Source: an uncultured Eubacteriales bacterium
GTDB taxonomy: Bacteria > Bacillota > Clostridia > Oscillospirales > Acutalibacteraceae
Direction: 5' to 3'
Assembly (NCBI GenBank): GCA_900317815.1
Contig: ONIC01000002.1
Span: 1 to 59,497 of the forward strand
Length of the DNA stretch: 59,497 bases
Below, one piece after another: positions 7,851-15,980 of this stretch. A program made the translations under genes and the position numbers. Under the pieces are notes generated by a model, which made no database searches, had not been told where the DNA came from, and saw only the letters and a list, made by a program, of their open reading frames with translations. Within the stretch, counting starts at the first letter, position 1. Every line of letters starts with the position of its first letter.

Positions 7851-9044
7851 TTATCTGAGTATTTCTGTTCTGATCTCGGCGAACATCTCGGTCCAGTCGC
7901 CGATCATTTTATCTGAATCGTTAGTCACAAAGAAAACATTAAACCCCGTCTTGGGCGATGTATAGGCAAAGGAAACGTAAGATAGCATTGAGCCCGGATG
8001 CATAACGCCGCCTCCCGCTCCGATCATAACACCGTAACCATAGCCGGTCTGTTCATTTTCGGGAGAATAGTTCGCAGTCATTTCATCGTATGAAGCTTGT
8101 GACAGAATCGTTTTAGTGCGAAAGGCGGTCAGCCATTTATCTATATCCTCTGCTGTAGATACTATATCGGCAGCGCCCTCAGTAACTCCCGGATATGCGA
8201 TAACACCGGGATCACCCGTAGATTTTGCGAAAACGGGGGAGTTCTTTATATCACTGATAAAGCTTGTGTGTTCCATGCCGAGCGGATCAAGTATATTTTC
8301 TTTAAGGTATGTATGGTAATCGGTCTCTGATACCTGCTCTACTATCTCGGCAAGTATCAGATAATTTGAATTTGAGTATTCGTAATTGGTGTCAGGTTCG
8401 AAATTAAGCGGCTGATTGAACAGCCATTCCTTGATCGCAAGCTTGTTGTCATAGGCATCTGATTGAGCGTAGATCTCAAATGGCAGATTCTCTTTGTCGA
8501 GTGAAGATGTTGTTCCGTCTTCATTTTCAACATAATAGAAATCTACTATTCCCGAGCGCATTGTGAGAAGGTTTTTGATCGTAATATCCTTGCCGATCCG
8601 GTATTCGGGAAAGTACTTATCGAGAGTATCGTCAACGCTGAGTTTTCCGGATTCTTGAAGCTGCATAACTGCGGTCGCCGCAATTTGCTTGGATATGGAA
8701 GCTATGCAGAATTGAGACTCGATCGATATTCCATCGCTGCCGTAGTCGGAACTGAGCGTTCCTGATGCACTGCTGCAGATCTCTTCACCATCCTTTGAGA
8801 TCAGAATGACGCCTTCAAAGCCATGATCTGTAATGATTTTATTAAGAGCCTTTTGGCATTTATCCTTGTCGGGTGCTTTCGCTGTGCTTTTTGAGCCGAC
8901 TGACGAATGTGTTTCGTCTAAGGCAGAAGAGACCTCAGAGGAAACCGAGACGGTTTCTGTATCATTTGAAGAACAAACAGCACAAGATAACAGTAAAGCA
9001 GCCGCTAATCCTGCGGAAAACAGCTTATTGATATTTATTTTCAT
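7851..9044 (-). CDS. Beta-lactamase-family serine hydrolase, lipoprotein
   Basis: This 397-residue exported protein has a lipoprotein signal (AGLAAALLLSC, Cys about residue 21) and a Ser/Thr/Lys linker. It carries the class C beta-lactamase/D-alanyl-D-alanine-peptidase fold. The three active-site motifs are present: SxxK in ASISKQIAA, YxN in YEYSNSNYL, and the third motif as HPG in GVMHPGSM. The family includes penicillin-binding esterases, carboxypeptidases and peptidases; the substrate cannot be read from sequence. The AGGAGAT ribosome binding site and a consensus promoter at 9068-9096 make it an independent unit. It is not evidence of beta-lactam resistance by itself. Confidence 0.88.
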   Translation of the reverse strand: MKININKLFSAGLAAALLLSCAVCSSNDTETVSVSSEVSSALDETHSSVGSKSTAKAPDKDKCQKALNKIITDHGFEGVILISKDGEEICSSASGTLSSDYGSDGISIESQFCIASISKQIAATAVMQLQESGKLSVDDTLDKYFPEYRIGKDITIKNLLTMRSGIVDFYYVENEDGTTSSLDKENLPFEIYAQSDAYDNKLAIKEWLFNQPLNFEPDTNYEYSNSNYLILAEIVEQVSETDYHTYLKENILDPLGMEHTSFISDIKNSPVFAKSTGDPGVIAYPGVTEGAADIVSTAEDIDKWLTAFRTKTILSQASYDEMTANYSPENEQTGYGYGVMIGAGGGVMHPGSMLSYVSFAYTSPKTGFNVFFVTNDSDKMIGDWTEMFAEIRTEILR

Positions 9045-9067
9045 TTGATCTCCTCCAATCTGTAATT

Positions 9068-9096
9068 ATTATATCATACGACTTTTTATTCTTCAA
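9068..9096 (-). promoter_or_regulatory. Promoter of the serine hydrolase gene
   Basis: On the minus strand TTGAAG (9091-9096) and TATAAT (9068-9073) have a 17-bp spacer, about 25 bp before the coding start at 9044. Confidence 0.85.
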
Positions 9097-9120
9097 CAGC
9101 TTTTCTATATTTTGCTGACA

Positions 9121-9147
9121 TAAAAGACGCCCCGATCAGGGACGTCT
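9121..9147 (-). terminator. Terminator of the KE-rich lipoprotein gene
   Basis: Read on the minus strand, AGACGTCCC pairs with GGGGCGTCT (one mismatch) and is followed by TTTTA. It lies just past the stop of the gene at 9154. Confidence 0.8.
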
Positions 9148-9153
9148 AAAATA

Positions 9154-10023
9154 TTACTTATATTTTTTTAACAGATCAAAGTTGTTAGGTTTGCTGAAGT
9201 TGACAGCTTCTCCGGGCATGGGAGGAATTGAGTCGCTGTCCTCACCGAGCGTACCCGAGTAAGAATAATTAATAAACGCACTGCCTCCGTTGAACTCAAC
9301 AAGACCATACGCCCAGTCATTTCCATTAAGGTAGTAAAGAGCCAGCGTGTTGCTGTTAGGGGAGATGTATGCTGTAGTGAAGTATCCGTCTAAGTCACCC
9401 TCGGGAACAGCCATATCTCCCTTTATTTTGTAAATGCTGTAGAGTCTGGAGGATTCCTGCTCCTCAATACGTGCATTTTCCTTCTCCGCAAGCTCGCTTG
9501 CATATCCCTCGGGATCAAGGATGATGAGATTGGAGGTGTCTGTATCTTCAGGCTTTACCTCCCGACCGTAAGCAATAACGAGATGATCGTCATTTGAACC
9601 TGCGATCTTGCAGACCGTATAGCCTTGAACGTCTTTGTCCTTGATAAGGCTTACCATATCTTTATACAGAGGCGACTCTTCATCTTTCTTGCTTTCGACC
9701 TTGCTTTCTTCTTTTTTGCTTTCGGCCTTGCTTTCTTCTTTTTTGCTCTCAGCCTTGCTTTCTTCTTTTTTGCTCTCAGCCTTGCTTTCTTCTTTTTTGC
9801 TCTCGACCTTGCTTTCTTCTTTCTTGCTTTCAGTCTTGTCTTCTTCTTTTTTATCGTCATTGCTCTTTTCAGAAACTACGCTGTCTAAATCGGCATTGTC
9901 CTTCGTCGCATAAGGGGATACGTAATCATCCTCAGGCGAATGACCCTTTAACTGACAGCCCGAATAGGAAAAAATAAGCGTTGCCGCGATAATTGCTGTA
10001 AGAATTCTTTTACTGCTTCTCAT
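9154..10023 (-). CDS. Lipoprotein with Lys/Glu-rich tandem repeats
   Basis: This 289-residue lipoprotein has signal MRSSKRILTAIIAATLIFSYSGC, with Cys at about residue 23. An acidic linker leads into a highly charged stretch (about residues 60-115) of the 9-residue repeat ESKKEESK(A/V), which probably forms an extended or coiled-coil wall-spanning stalk. The C-terminal 170 residues form a globular domain that I do not recognise (LIILDPEGYASELAE, LYYLNGNDWAYGLVEFNG). I place the start at 10023, where GGGAGAG precedes the ATG by 7 bases; an ATG five codons upstream lacks such a site. It stands alone with a terminator at 9121-9147. The function is unknown. Confidence 0.8.
   Translation of the reverse strand: MRSSKRILTAIIAATLIFSYSGCQLKGHSPEDDYVSPYATKDNADLDSVVSEKSNDDKKEEDKTESKKEESKVESKKEESKAESKKEESKAESKKEESKAESKKEESKVESKKDEESPLYKDMVSLIKDKDVQGYTVCKIAGSNDDHLVIAYGREVKPEDTDTSNLIILDPEGYASELAEKENARIEEQESSRLYSIYKIKGDMAVPEGDLDGYFTTAYISPNSNTLALYYLNGNDWAYGLVEFNGGSAFINYSYSGTLGEDSDSIPPMPGEAVNFSKPNNFDLLKKYK
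9700..9834 (-). repeat. 27-bp tandem repeats inside the lipoprotein gene
   Basis: Five consecutive 27-bp units (starting at 9700, 9727, 9754, 9781 and 9808) encode ESKKEESKA or its V variant. The units differ at only a few bases and keep the reading frame. Such repeats can gain or lose copies without a frameshift, changing stalk length. Confidence 0.9.
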
Positions 10024-10170
10024 GATAAACTCTCCCATTACAAAAAAACTATAGATAACCTCATAAAGTATAACACAACAAGCCCGTTTTTGCTACCGTT
10101 ACTTTTCCCGAAAATGAATATTCATTTAAAAATGTTTTAAACAAATTCTATCAAAAATTTCTCTGAAAGC

Positions 10171-10199
10171 TTGATGTTTCAACGTTATTATGCTAAAAT
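10171..10199 (+). promoter_or_regulatory. Promoter of the anti-sigma kinase/STAS pair
   Basis: TTGATG (10171-10176) and TAAAAT (10194-10199) have a 17-bp spacer. A leader of roughly 110 nt precedes the GTG start at 10314. I see no clear riboswitch in that leader. Confidence 0.7.
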
Positions 10200-10313
10200 A
10201 TGGTCTATAAGGTAAGGACGCCGTATTTGATTTGCATGAGTAGACTAAACCAATGTTATCAAGCCACGGGTATCCCGCACATACTGAAAAACAGAAAGCA
10301 TGGAGGTGACAGC

Positions 10314-10721
10314 GTGAAAGCATTTCTCGAAGTGTCTGCTTCGAAAGAAAATCTCGATCAGGTCATCGGATTTATATCTGAATGCCTTGAAGCTGTTCAA
10401 TGCCCCTTTAAGCAAAAAATGCAGCTTGAGGTAGCGGCAGAAGAAATATTTGTCAATATAGCGAGCTATGCCTACGATTCTGCTACAGGCAGAGCAGAGA
10501 TAGAGTTTTCCTGTGAAGACGATGCGGTTAGTATCACATTTGCCGACAGAGGCGCTGCGTTTGATCCTCTTGGCAAGGAGGATCCCGATATTTCTCTTTC
10601 GGCGGAAGAAAGAAAGATAGGCGGACTTGGCATCTTTATGGTAAAAAAAACAATGGACAATGTAACCTACAGAAGAGAAAACGACAGAAACATTTTAACG
10701 ATCATCAAGAAAATAAAATAA
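10314..10721 (+). CDS. Anti-sigma-factor-type serine kinase (RsbW/SpoIIAB-like)
   Basis: This 135-residue GHKL ATPase has an N box in LEVAAEEIFVNIASYAY (about residues 40-56, Asn present), a G1-type box in ITFADRGAAFDP, and a G2 box in GGLGIFMVKKTMD. Members phosphorylate a STAS-domain antagonist and bind a sigma factor or another partner. The STAS gene follows 16 bp downstream, so the pair forms a partner-switch module. No sigma factor gene is nearby, so the target lies elsewhere. The start is GTG 10314 behind GGAGGTGAC; longer upstream reading lacks a ribosome site and would begin inside the promoter. It is intact, unlike the related ATPase-like protein at 53351. Confidence 0.88.
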   Translation: MKAFLEVSASKENLDQVIGFISECLEAVQCPFKQKMQLEVAAEEIFVNIASYAYDSATGRAEIEFSCEDDAVSITFADRGAAFDPLGKEDPDISLSAEERKIGGLGIFMVKKTMDNVTYRRENDRNILTIIKKIK

Positions 10722-10737
10722 TACGGAGGAGATCACA

Positions 10738-11034
10738 ATGACGATCAAAAAGACAAAAGAAGGCAGCAGTCTCATCGTAACAGTTGAAGGAAGACTGGAT
10801 ACGACCACCTCGCCCGAGCTTTCAAAAGAGCTCGACAATTCTCTCGACAATATAAACAAGCTTATTTTCGACTTTTCTAAGCTTGAATACATCTCTTCGT
10901 CAGGGCTTCGTGTATTGCTTTCTGCTCAGAAAGCAATGAGAAGCAGGGGGAGTATGACCGTTAAGAACGTACCCGAAATGATAATGGAGATCTTTGAGAT
11001 CACGGGATTTACCGATATCCTTACTATAGAGTAA
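10738..11034 (+). CDS. STAS-domain anti-sigma factor antagonist
   Basis: This 98-residue protein is a single STAS domain of the SpoIIAA/RsbV type. The phospho-acceptor region is YISSSGLRVLLSAQKAM (about residues 51-67), where the Ser preceding GLR is the expected phosphorylation site. When unphosphorylated such proteins bind the kinase and free its target. It is preceded by GGAGGAGATC and lies directly after the kinase gene. By hand alignment it is about 69% identical, with equal length and no gaps, to the STAS protein at 53044, so the two are recent paralogues. A strong terminator ends the unit. Confidence 0.92.
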   Translation: MTIKKTKEGSSLIVTVEGRLDTTTSPELSKELDNSLDNINKLIFDFSKLEYISSSGLRVLLSAQKAMRSRGSMTVKNVPEMIMEIFEITGFTDILTIE

Positions 11035-11040
11035 ATATCA

Positions 11041-11094
11041 AAAAAAGCTTCACAGCCTATTCGCAAAGCATGCGGTCAGCTGTGAAGCTTTTTT
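11041..11094. terminator. Bidirectional terminator with 16-bp stem
   Basis: AAAAAAGCTTCACAGC (11041-11056) pairs perfectly with GCTGTGAAGCTTTTTT (11079-11094). It ends the STAS gene on the plus strand and the DUF218 gene on the minus strand, whose stop codon adjoins it. Confidence 0.92.
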
Positions 11095-12552
11095 CAGAGT
11101 ATTGCCGAAAGATAGCTTATGATTATCATCAGAGTCATAAACACGAGCATAATTCCAATGATAACGATATGTGTTTTCCATTCCGAACGCAAGGTCGCTA
11201 CGAACTCCCGTACAAACGCATTGACCCAGAAATATCTTTTGGTTTTGCTGCCGATACCCTCAGCGTGTATTCCTTGCTGTGTAGCAAGGATACCTGCACG
11301 GAACACATGGTAATTTGTAGTTGAGAAAGCAATATTCGGATCTGTATTTTTGCTTTTTTTTCTTTATAAGAGCCATAGACTTTCCGAGATTTTCAAATGT
11401 ATTGACCGATTCTGTTTCGGCAATGATCTTACTTTCAGGTATTCCCGACTCAAGAAGATACCTTTTTATTGCCTCGCCTTCGCTGATGATCTCATCGTTT
11501 CCCTGACCTCCCGAGGGAACGAAAACTATGCTTTTGCCTGTTTTCTTCTTTTGCATTTCGGCAAACTCTATGGCCCGGTCAGCGCGTCCCTTGAGCAATT
11601 TTGTGAGCGTACCGTCACGATTTATCTGACATCCGAGTATAAGTATGTAATCTTTATCGAAAGTAGGGATCTTTTTTGCCGCCGTGACGCCTAAAATAAT
11701 GGTAGCTATCAGAATAAACTCAAGGTACGTAATAATTGTCAGCATTGAGTTTTCTATCGCCATTTCTATGTACATGGCTGCTCCCCTTTCATTGTGAACA
11801 TCTACGATCGTAGATCGCTGAAGATATTCACTTAAAGCAGCCGGGGCGACCGTACCGATACAAACCAGTATGCCGAGTATGCATCCGAGCATATTGCGCC
11901 AGCTTCTACCTTCGTTCTTTATCAGCTTCAGATTGCTTATTGTTACAAGTATTGATACAATAAAGGCGCACGGAAAAACAATGTATGCAAAAAGTGACAA
12001 CGAGTTGAGCGAATTACGAACAGAATAAAAGCTAAAGTTATTTGAAAACACGAGTGTAAGGTGTCCTAAAAGTATTGATGAAAAATAGATGATAAGACCT
12101 AAATTCTTTACATTACTGTATTGGTAAAGATTATTGCGGATATCAGAAAGATATCTGTCGATCAGATAACCGATTAGGATAATCAGATAACACGAAACAC
12201 ATATAGGTATTATCCTGTCGCCTGTAACATCTCCGAAATAATCGTTGTAGCTGATTATACCGAGCGGATGAACATATAGCGAGAAAAAAGAAGAGTTGTT
12301 CTCATTGTCAGACACATCTACGAACGTTTTTCCGCTCGTTACCGCCGAGAATACGAGGTACAGCGTATCGTCCTTTATATACTTGTCGGTCAATTCGACC
12401 ACATTGCTGCCGATAGTTATATTGATATCTTCGATAGTCGCCGAGTTGCTGTGGATCGGGATTTCGGCAGTGTATGTTTTTCCTATCGACAAAATTACAA
12501 TAAAGCTTATTATCAAAGGTAATAACGCTGTTAATATGAGTTTCTTCTTCAT
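11094..12552 (-). CDS. DUF218 (YdcF/ElyC-like) membrane protein, frameshifted at a poly-A tract
   Basis: Two overlapping minus-strand frames form one gene: 12552-11260 carries the first ~416 residues, and 11306-11094 carries the C-terminus. Removing one A from the run of eight at 11354-11361 joins them into a 485-residue product. The N-terminus has an exported beta-rich segment and about five membrane helices. The DUF218 domain follows with DYILILGCQINRDGTL, FVPSGGQGNDE, EGEAIKRYL, AETESVNTFENLGKS and, after the shift, TTNYHVFRAG. It then reads WVNAFVREF and ends in a last membrane helix. DUF218 proteins act in envelope biology (ElyC, SanA) with no settled reaction. It has its own perfect promoter (12614-12642) and AAAGGAGAT. 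The break may be a sequencing error, a real mutation or slippage-controlled expression. Confidence 0.82.
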
Positions 12553-12613
12553 GGGACGATCTCCTTTATTACAATATGGAGACTCTGCTGAAAATCAATG
12601 GCTCCACATAACT

Positions 12614-12642
12614 ATTATAGGAAAACAGTTTCGTGTTGTCAA
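12614..12642 (-). promoter_or_regulatory. Promoter of the DUF218 gene
   Basis: On the minus strand a perfect TTGACA (12637-12642) and perfect TATAAT (12614-12619) are 17 bp apart. The coding start is about 60 bp downstream at 12552. Confidence 0.9.
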
Positions 12643-12922
12643 GATTATCCCAAAGCGCCCACGCTGGTGCAGGAAAATCCGCTGTTAGGTATTGCGGATC
12701 GCCACTTTCACTCCGCGAGAACGGCTGCCAACGATAATTATACCCTTACCAAAGCGTGCGGTGGACCGTCTTGCCTTTGTGCGATGACATTTTAGCCGCG
12801 TTACTCTGAAACGTACAGCTTTTTTCAGAGAATAATCCCTGCATTTCAGAATACTTATTTAGTTACATTATTTGCGTACACATCTTGCATATTTTACCCA
12901 TCATTATACAGAATGCTGTGTG
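12643..12922. other. Gene-free stretch between divergent promoters
   Basis: No convincing open frame is present. A hairpin CTCTGAAA/TTTCAGAG (12804-12830, 8-bp stem, 11-base loop) has no T tract after it and so is not a clear terminator. Nothing else recognisable is seen. Confidence 0.5.
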
Positions 12923-12951
12923 TTGACCTGCATTGCAATATATGATATAAT
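12923..12951 (+). promoter_or_regulatory. Promoter of the NSS transporter/azlCD unit
   Basis: TTGACC (12923-12928) and TATAAT (12946-12951) are separated by 17 bp, about 45 bp before the start at 12995. Confidence 0.85.
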
Positions 12952-12994
12952 AAACGAAGTTTGTATAATTTTAGAAAGGGGTACATTAAAAATT

Positions 12995-14377
12995 ATGAAC
13001 GAAAAAAGAAGCTCATTCTCCAGCTCAATAGGATTTGTCCTTGCAGCTGCGGGAAGTGCTGTCGGATTGGGGAACATCTGGAGATTCCCTTATCTTGCAG
13101 CAAAGGACGGAGGAGGTCTCTTCCTGTTCATTTACATTATTCTGGCGCTGACATTTGGATTTACTCTTATGGTATCCGAAGTTGCGATCGGAAGAAAGAC
13201 AAAGCAAAGTGCGCTTACTGCTTACGGAAAGCTCAACGGTAAGTTTAAATGGGTAGGTGTTTTTGCAAGCGTTGTCCCGTTTATGATACTGCCGTATTAC
13301 TGTATAATAGGAGGTTGGGTGCTCAAGTATTTCCTTGCATTCCTAACCGGCAGCGGAATGGAGACTGCATCGGACGGCTATTTTTCGGGTTTTATAACCG
13401 GATACTGGCAGCCGATACTGTTCGATATTCTCTTCCTTGCTGCAACTGCGATCATTATTTACCGAGGAGTAAACAAGGGTATCGAGTCTATTTCCAAGGT
13501 ACTCATGCCTGTACTGCTGTTGTTTGTAATCGCTATCGCGATCTTTTCTCTCACGATCAAGGGAAACGAGGGCAGAACAGGGCTTGACGGACTCAAGGTA
13601 TATGTAGTACCGAGCATTGCAGGGAAATCGGCACACGATGTATTCATAGTTCTGCTTGATGCTATGGGGCAGCTTTTCTATAGTATCAGTGTGGCAATGG
13701 GTATAATGGTAACATACGGCTCTTATTTCAAGGACGAATCCAATCTAATGAAGTCGGTCAACCAGATAGAGTTCTTCGACACGCTCGTTGCGTTCCTTGC
13801 AGGTGTTATGATAATCCCTGCTGTATTTGTGTTTCTCGGGGAAGAGGGAATGCAGAATTCCGGCCCCGGACTGATGTTTATTGCCCTTACAAAGGTTTTC
13901 GCACAAATGGGAACGGTCGGAAACATTGTAGGCTGTATTTTCTTCTTTATGGTGCTGCTCGCTGCACTTACGAGCGCTATGTCGGTGCTTGAAACAGTTG
14001 TTGCAAGTCTTATGGATTCATTCGGTTGGTCACGTTCAAAGGCAACGATTATAGAAAGTGTTATCGCGCTTGTGATCGGCATAGTTATCTGCTTGGGTTA
14101 TAACATATTTTACTTTGAGATGCCATTGCCGAACGGTGCAACAGCACAGCTACTCGATATTATGGACTACGTCAGCAACAATATCCTTATGCCGGTTGTT
14201 GCGATCGGAACTTGTATCCTTATTGGATGGTTCGTCAAACCTAAGACAGTTATAGAAGAAGCGACGAAAAACGGTGAGAAGTTCGGCAGAAAACACCTTT
14301 ATGTTGCAATGATAAAATTCATAGCTCCCGTTTTGCTGTTTATCCTCCTCCTCGGCTCTCTTGGTATAGTTAAATGA
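12995..14377 (+). CDS. Na+-dependent transporter of the NSS (SNF) family
   Basis: This 460-residue protein with about 12 membrane helices belongs to the neurotransmitter:sodium symporter family. The first helix carries the sodium-site signature SSIGFVLAAAGSAVGLGNIWRFPYLAAKDGGG (about residues 8-39). Bacterial members such as LeuT and MhsT take up amino acids (often Trp, Tyr, Leu) with sodium. The ATG at 12995 follows GAAAGGGG; the frame is open further upstream but overlaps the promoter. It shares four bases with azlC downstream, so the three genes form an amino-acid transport operon. The exact substrate is not determined. Confidence 0.93.
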   Translation: MNEKRSSFSSSIGFVLAAAGSAVGLGNIWRFPYLAAKDGGGLFLFIYIILALTFGFTLMVSEVAIGRKTKQSALTAYGKLNGKFKWVGVFASVVPFMILPYYCIIGGWVLKYFLAFLTGSGMETASDGYFSGFITGYWQPILFDILFLAATAIIIYRGVNKGIESISKVLMPVLLLFVIAIAIFSLTIKGNEGRTGLDGLKVYVVPSIAGKSAHDVFIVLLDAMGQLFYSISVAMGIMVTYGSYFKDESNLMKSVNQIEFFDTLVAFLAGVMIIPAVFVFLGEEGMQNSGPGLMFIALTKVFAQMGTVGNIVGCIFFFMVLLAALTSAMSVLETVVASLMDSFGWSRSKATIIESVIALVIGIVICLGYNIFYFEMPLPNGATAQLLDIMDYVSNNILMPVVAIGTCILIGWFVKPKTVIEEATKNGEKFGRKHLYVAMIKFIAPVLLFILLLGSLGIVK

Positions 14378-15102
14378 CGAGATCTAAAAACACTCGTTCC
14401 GATTTCTTTCGCGGAGTTGCTGCGGGGATCCCGATCGCACTCGGATATCTTTCCGTGTCGTTTGCTTTCGGAATATCCGCAGTCCGCTCAGGGCTGACAT
14501 TTGTACAGGCATCCTTGATATCTCTTACTAACCTTACCTCTGCAGGTCAGGTCGCAGGTGTTGAGGTTATTGCCTCAAGCGGCTCGCTTTTTGAAATGGC
14601 AGTTGTCCAATTCACGATAAATCTCAGATATGCACTTATGGGAATATCGCTGTCTCAAAATCTCGATAAAGGTTTTTCACTTCCGCACAGATTATTAGCC
14701 TCATACGGTATAACCGATGAGATATTTGCTGTTTGTTCCACAAGCTCCGAGCCAATTAAACCGAAGTATATGTACGGTATAATATGTATCTCAACGCTTG
14801 GTTGGGTCAGCGGGACCTTTATCGGCGGATTTGCAGGTCAGGCGCTACCGACAGCCGTCACTTCTGCTCTCGGTATTGTGATCTACGGAATGTTCATAGC
14901 TATAATAGTACCGCCGTCAAAAAAGAACAAAAGCATTCTTTTTGTGGTTATCCTGTCGGCAGTACTGAGTATGCTGTTTTACTATTTTGTGCCTGCTCTG
15001 TCTTCAGGTTTCACGGTGATAATATGCGCTGTTGTTTCATCTGTTGCGGCAGCACTCATCTTTCCACGAAAAGATGAGGAAGGGGCGGTGAACAAAGAAT
15101 GA
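14374..15102 (+). CDS. azlC: AzlC family branched-chain amino acid exporter subunit
   Basis: This 242-residue polytopic protein is the large subunit of the AzlCD/YgaZH-type exporter. Family features are FFRGVAAGIPIALGYLSVSFAFG near the N-terminus, SLTNLTSAGQVAGVEVIAS, and INLRYALMGISLSQ (about residues 81-94). AzlC with AzlD exports branched-chain amino acids or analogues. It starts with the ATGA overlap at the end of the NSS gene and overlaps azlD by four bases, which implies translational coupling. Pairing an exporter with an NSS importer in one operon suggests amino-acid balance control, which is inferred. Confidence 0.93.
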   Translation: MTRSKNTRSDFFRGVAAGIPIALGYLSVSFAFGISAVRSGLTFVQASLISLTNLTSAGQVAGVEVIASSGSLFEMAVVQFTINLRYALMGISLSQNLDKGFSLPHRLLASYGITDEIFAVCSTSSEPIKPKYMYGIICISTLGWVSGTFIGGFAGQALPTAVTSALGIVIYGMFIAIIVPPSKKNKSILFVVILSAVLSMLFYYFVPALSSGFTVIICAVVSSVAAALIFPRKDEEGAVNKE

Positions 15103-15398
15103 CGATCGCACTTTATATCGTTGTGATGGCAGGCGTTACATATCTGATAAGAATGATACCGTTTGCATTTTTTTCAAAAAAGATCGAGTCGCCTTTTCTG
15201 AAGAGCCTGCTTTACTATATGCCTTACGCTGTACTGAGTGCGATGACTATACCCGCTATTTTTTTCAGTACAGGAAATATTGTTACTGCTGTTATAGGCA
15301 CAGCTGTAGCTTTGGTACTTGCGTACTTTGATCTTCCTCTGATAGTCGTAGCATTATCGGCAGCGGGGATTGTATTTGCCGCAGGTCTTATTCTATAA
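15099..15398 (+). CDS. azlD: AzlD family branched-chain amino acid transporter small subunit
   Basis: This 99-residue protein with four predicted helices carries the AzlD pattern YLIRMIPFAFF..KIESPFLKSLLYYMPYAVLSAMTIPAIF. It is the small partner of AzlC and overlaps it by four bases (ATGA). Length is typical. It is the last gene of the transport operon and is followed by a terminator at 15411-15450. Confidence 0.93.
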   Translation: MTIALYIVVMAGVTYLIRMIPFAFFSKKIESPFLKSLLYYMPYAVLSAMTIPAIFFSTGNIVTAVIGTAVALVLAYFDLPLIVVALSAAGIVFAAGLIL

Positions 15399-15410
15399 CA
15401 AAATAATTCA

Positions 15411-15450
15411 AATGCTGCATTTCATCTTTGATCTGCGGCATTTTTCTTTT
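15411..15450 (+). terminator. Terminator after azlD
   Basis: AATGCTGCA (15411-15419) pairs with TGCGGCATT (15434-15442), with one T-G pair, followed by TTTCTTTT. It closes the NSS/azlCD operon. Confidence 0.88.
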
Positions 15451-15471
15451 TTAAGAATTTTAAATATCCTA

Positions 15472-15500
15472 TTGAAATAGTATATTGTATAGTGTATAAT
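15472..15500 (+). promoter_or_regulatory. Orphan consensus-like promoter without a recognised gene
   Basis: TTGAAA (15472-15477) and a perfect TATAAT (15495-15500) have a 17-bp spacer. No coding sequence starts within the next 700 bp apart from very short frames. It may drive a small RNA. Confidence 0.7.
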
Positions 15501-15736
15501 ATGGATAGTATAGCGATTTATTATTGTGCTTCATTTATTATAATTATTCCATGATTGGAATAAGATCAGAAAAGGATTCATAGTATTGACAATACGTGAA
15601 ACATCCGTTTTTCTGCTTTGTCTTCCGTAAATAATGGTAGTTTATCCGAAGTAAACACTCATCTATATCGCAATTATTATATTTAGATATGTTGCTTATC
15701 TAATTTTGTAAAAATGGTTACAATTAAATGTTACTA
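15501..15736. other. AT-rich gene-free stretch with a perfect short hairpin
   Basis: Downstream of the orphan promoter lies TTATTCCA-TGAT-TGGAATAA (15544-15563), an 8-bp perfect stem with a 4-base loop. No T tract follows it and no frame of useful length is present. Nothing else is recognised. Confidence 0.5.
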
Positions 15737-15765
15737 TTGATTTTTTTGTGGATATATGTTATAAT
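15737..15765 (+). promoter_or_regulatory. Promoter of the putative structured RNA
   Basis: TTGATT (15737-15742) and a perfect TATAAT (15760-15765) have a 17-bp spacer. The predicted start is near 15773. Confidence 0.8.
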
Positions 15766-15772
15766 GTTAATG

Positions 15773-15980
15773 ACTATAAGAAAGATAAGAAATCAAGAGG
15801 GCTATAATTGCTTAGGCGAACTCAGCTTACGTCATGGCAAAACTATAACGGAAGGATCCTTCGGGATCGGATAAACCGAACAATTATTAAAGAGGGCAAC
15901 AAGAGCAAGAACGAGCAGGACTACCGTATTATTGGATACGTCTTGAATAGTGTTTTTGTGTGCCCTCGTTTATTGTTTTT
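15773..15980 (+). ncRNA. Putative structured RNA of about 200 nt (unclassified)
   Basis: A strong promoter is followed by a gene-free, moderately GC-rich segment with clear secondary structure. A UUCG tetraloop hairpin GATCC-TTCG-GGATC (15855-15868) sits inside an outer CGG/CCG pairing (15849-15851 with 15876-15878). CGTAT pairs with ATACG (15925-15929 with 15936-15940). A long 3' stem pairs GAGGGCA-ACAAGA (15892-15904) with TTTTTGT-G-TGCCCTC (15954-15967), followed by GTTTATTGTTTTT, and looks like a terminator. A second copy of AGAGGGC (15796-15802) near the 5' end could pair with the same GCCCTC, giving either a 6S-like closed rod or a switch. I could not match it to 6S, SRP, RNase P, tmRNA, T-box or common riboswitches. 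It may be a free RNA or the leader of the pilus genes. Confidence 0.6.

Noticed and set aside
7851-9044. Calling the serine hydrolase a beta-lactamase resistance gene.
   Set aside because: It is a lipoprotein with the generic class C fold motifs shared by esterases and peptidases; resistance cannot be inferred.
9625-9913. Long plus-strand frames rich in Phe, Leu and Ser across the lipoprotein repeats.
   Set aside because: They are shadows of the 27-bp repeat on the other strand, with no ribosome binding site or promoter.
15821-15880. ACGTCATGGCAAA looked a little like the core of a c-di-GMP-I riboswitch.
   Set aside because: The second conserved block and the receptor region are missing, and the segment is better explained by the UUCG hairpin fold.
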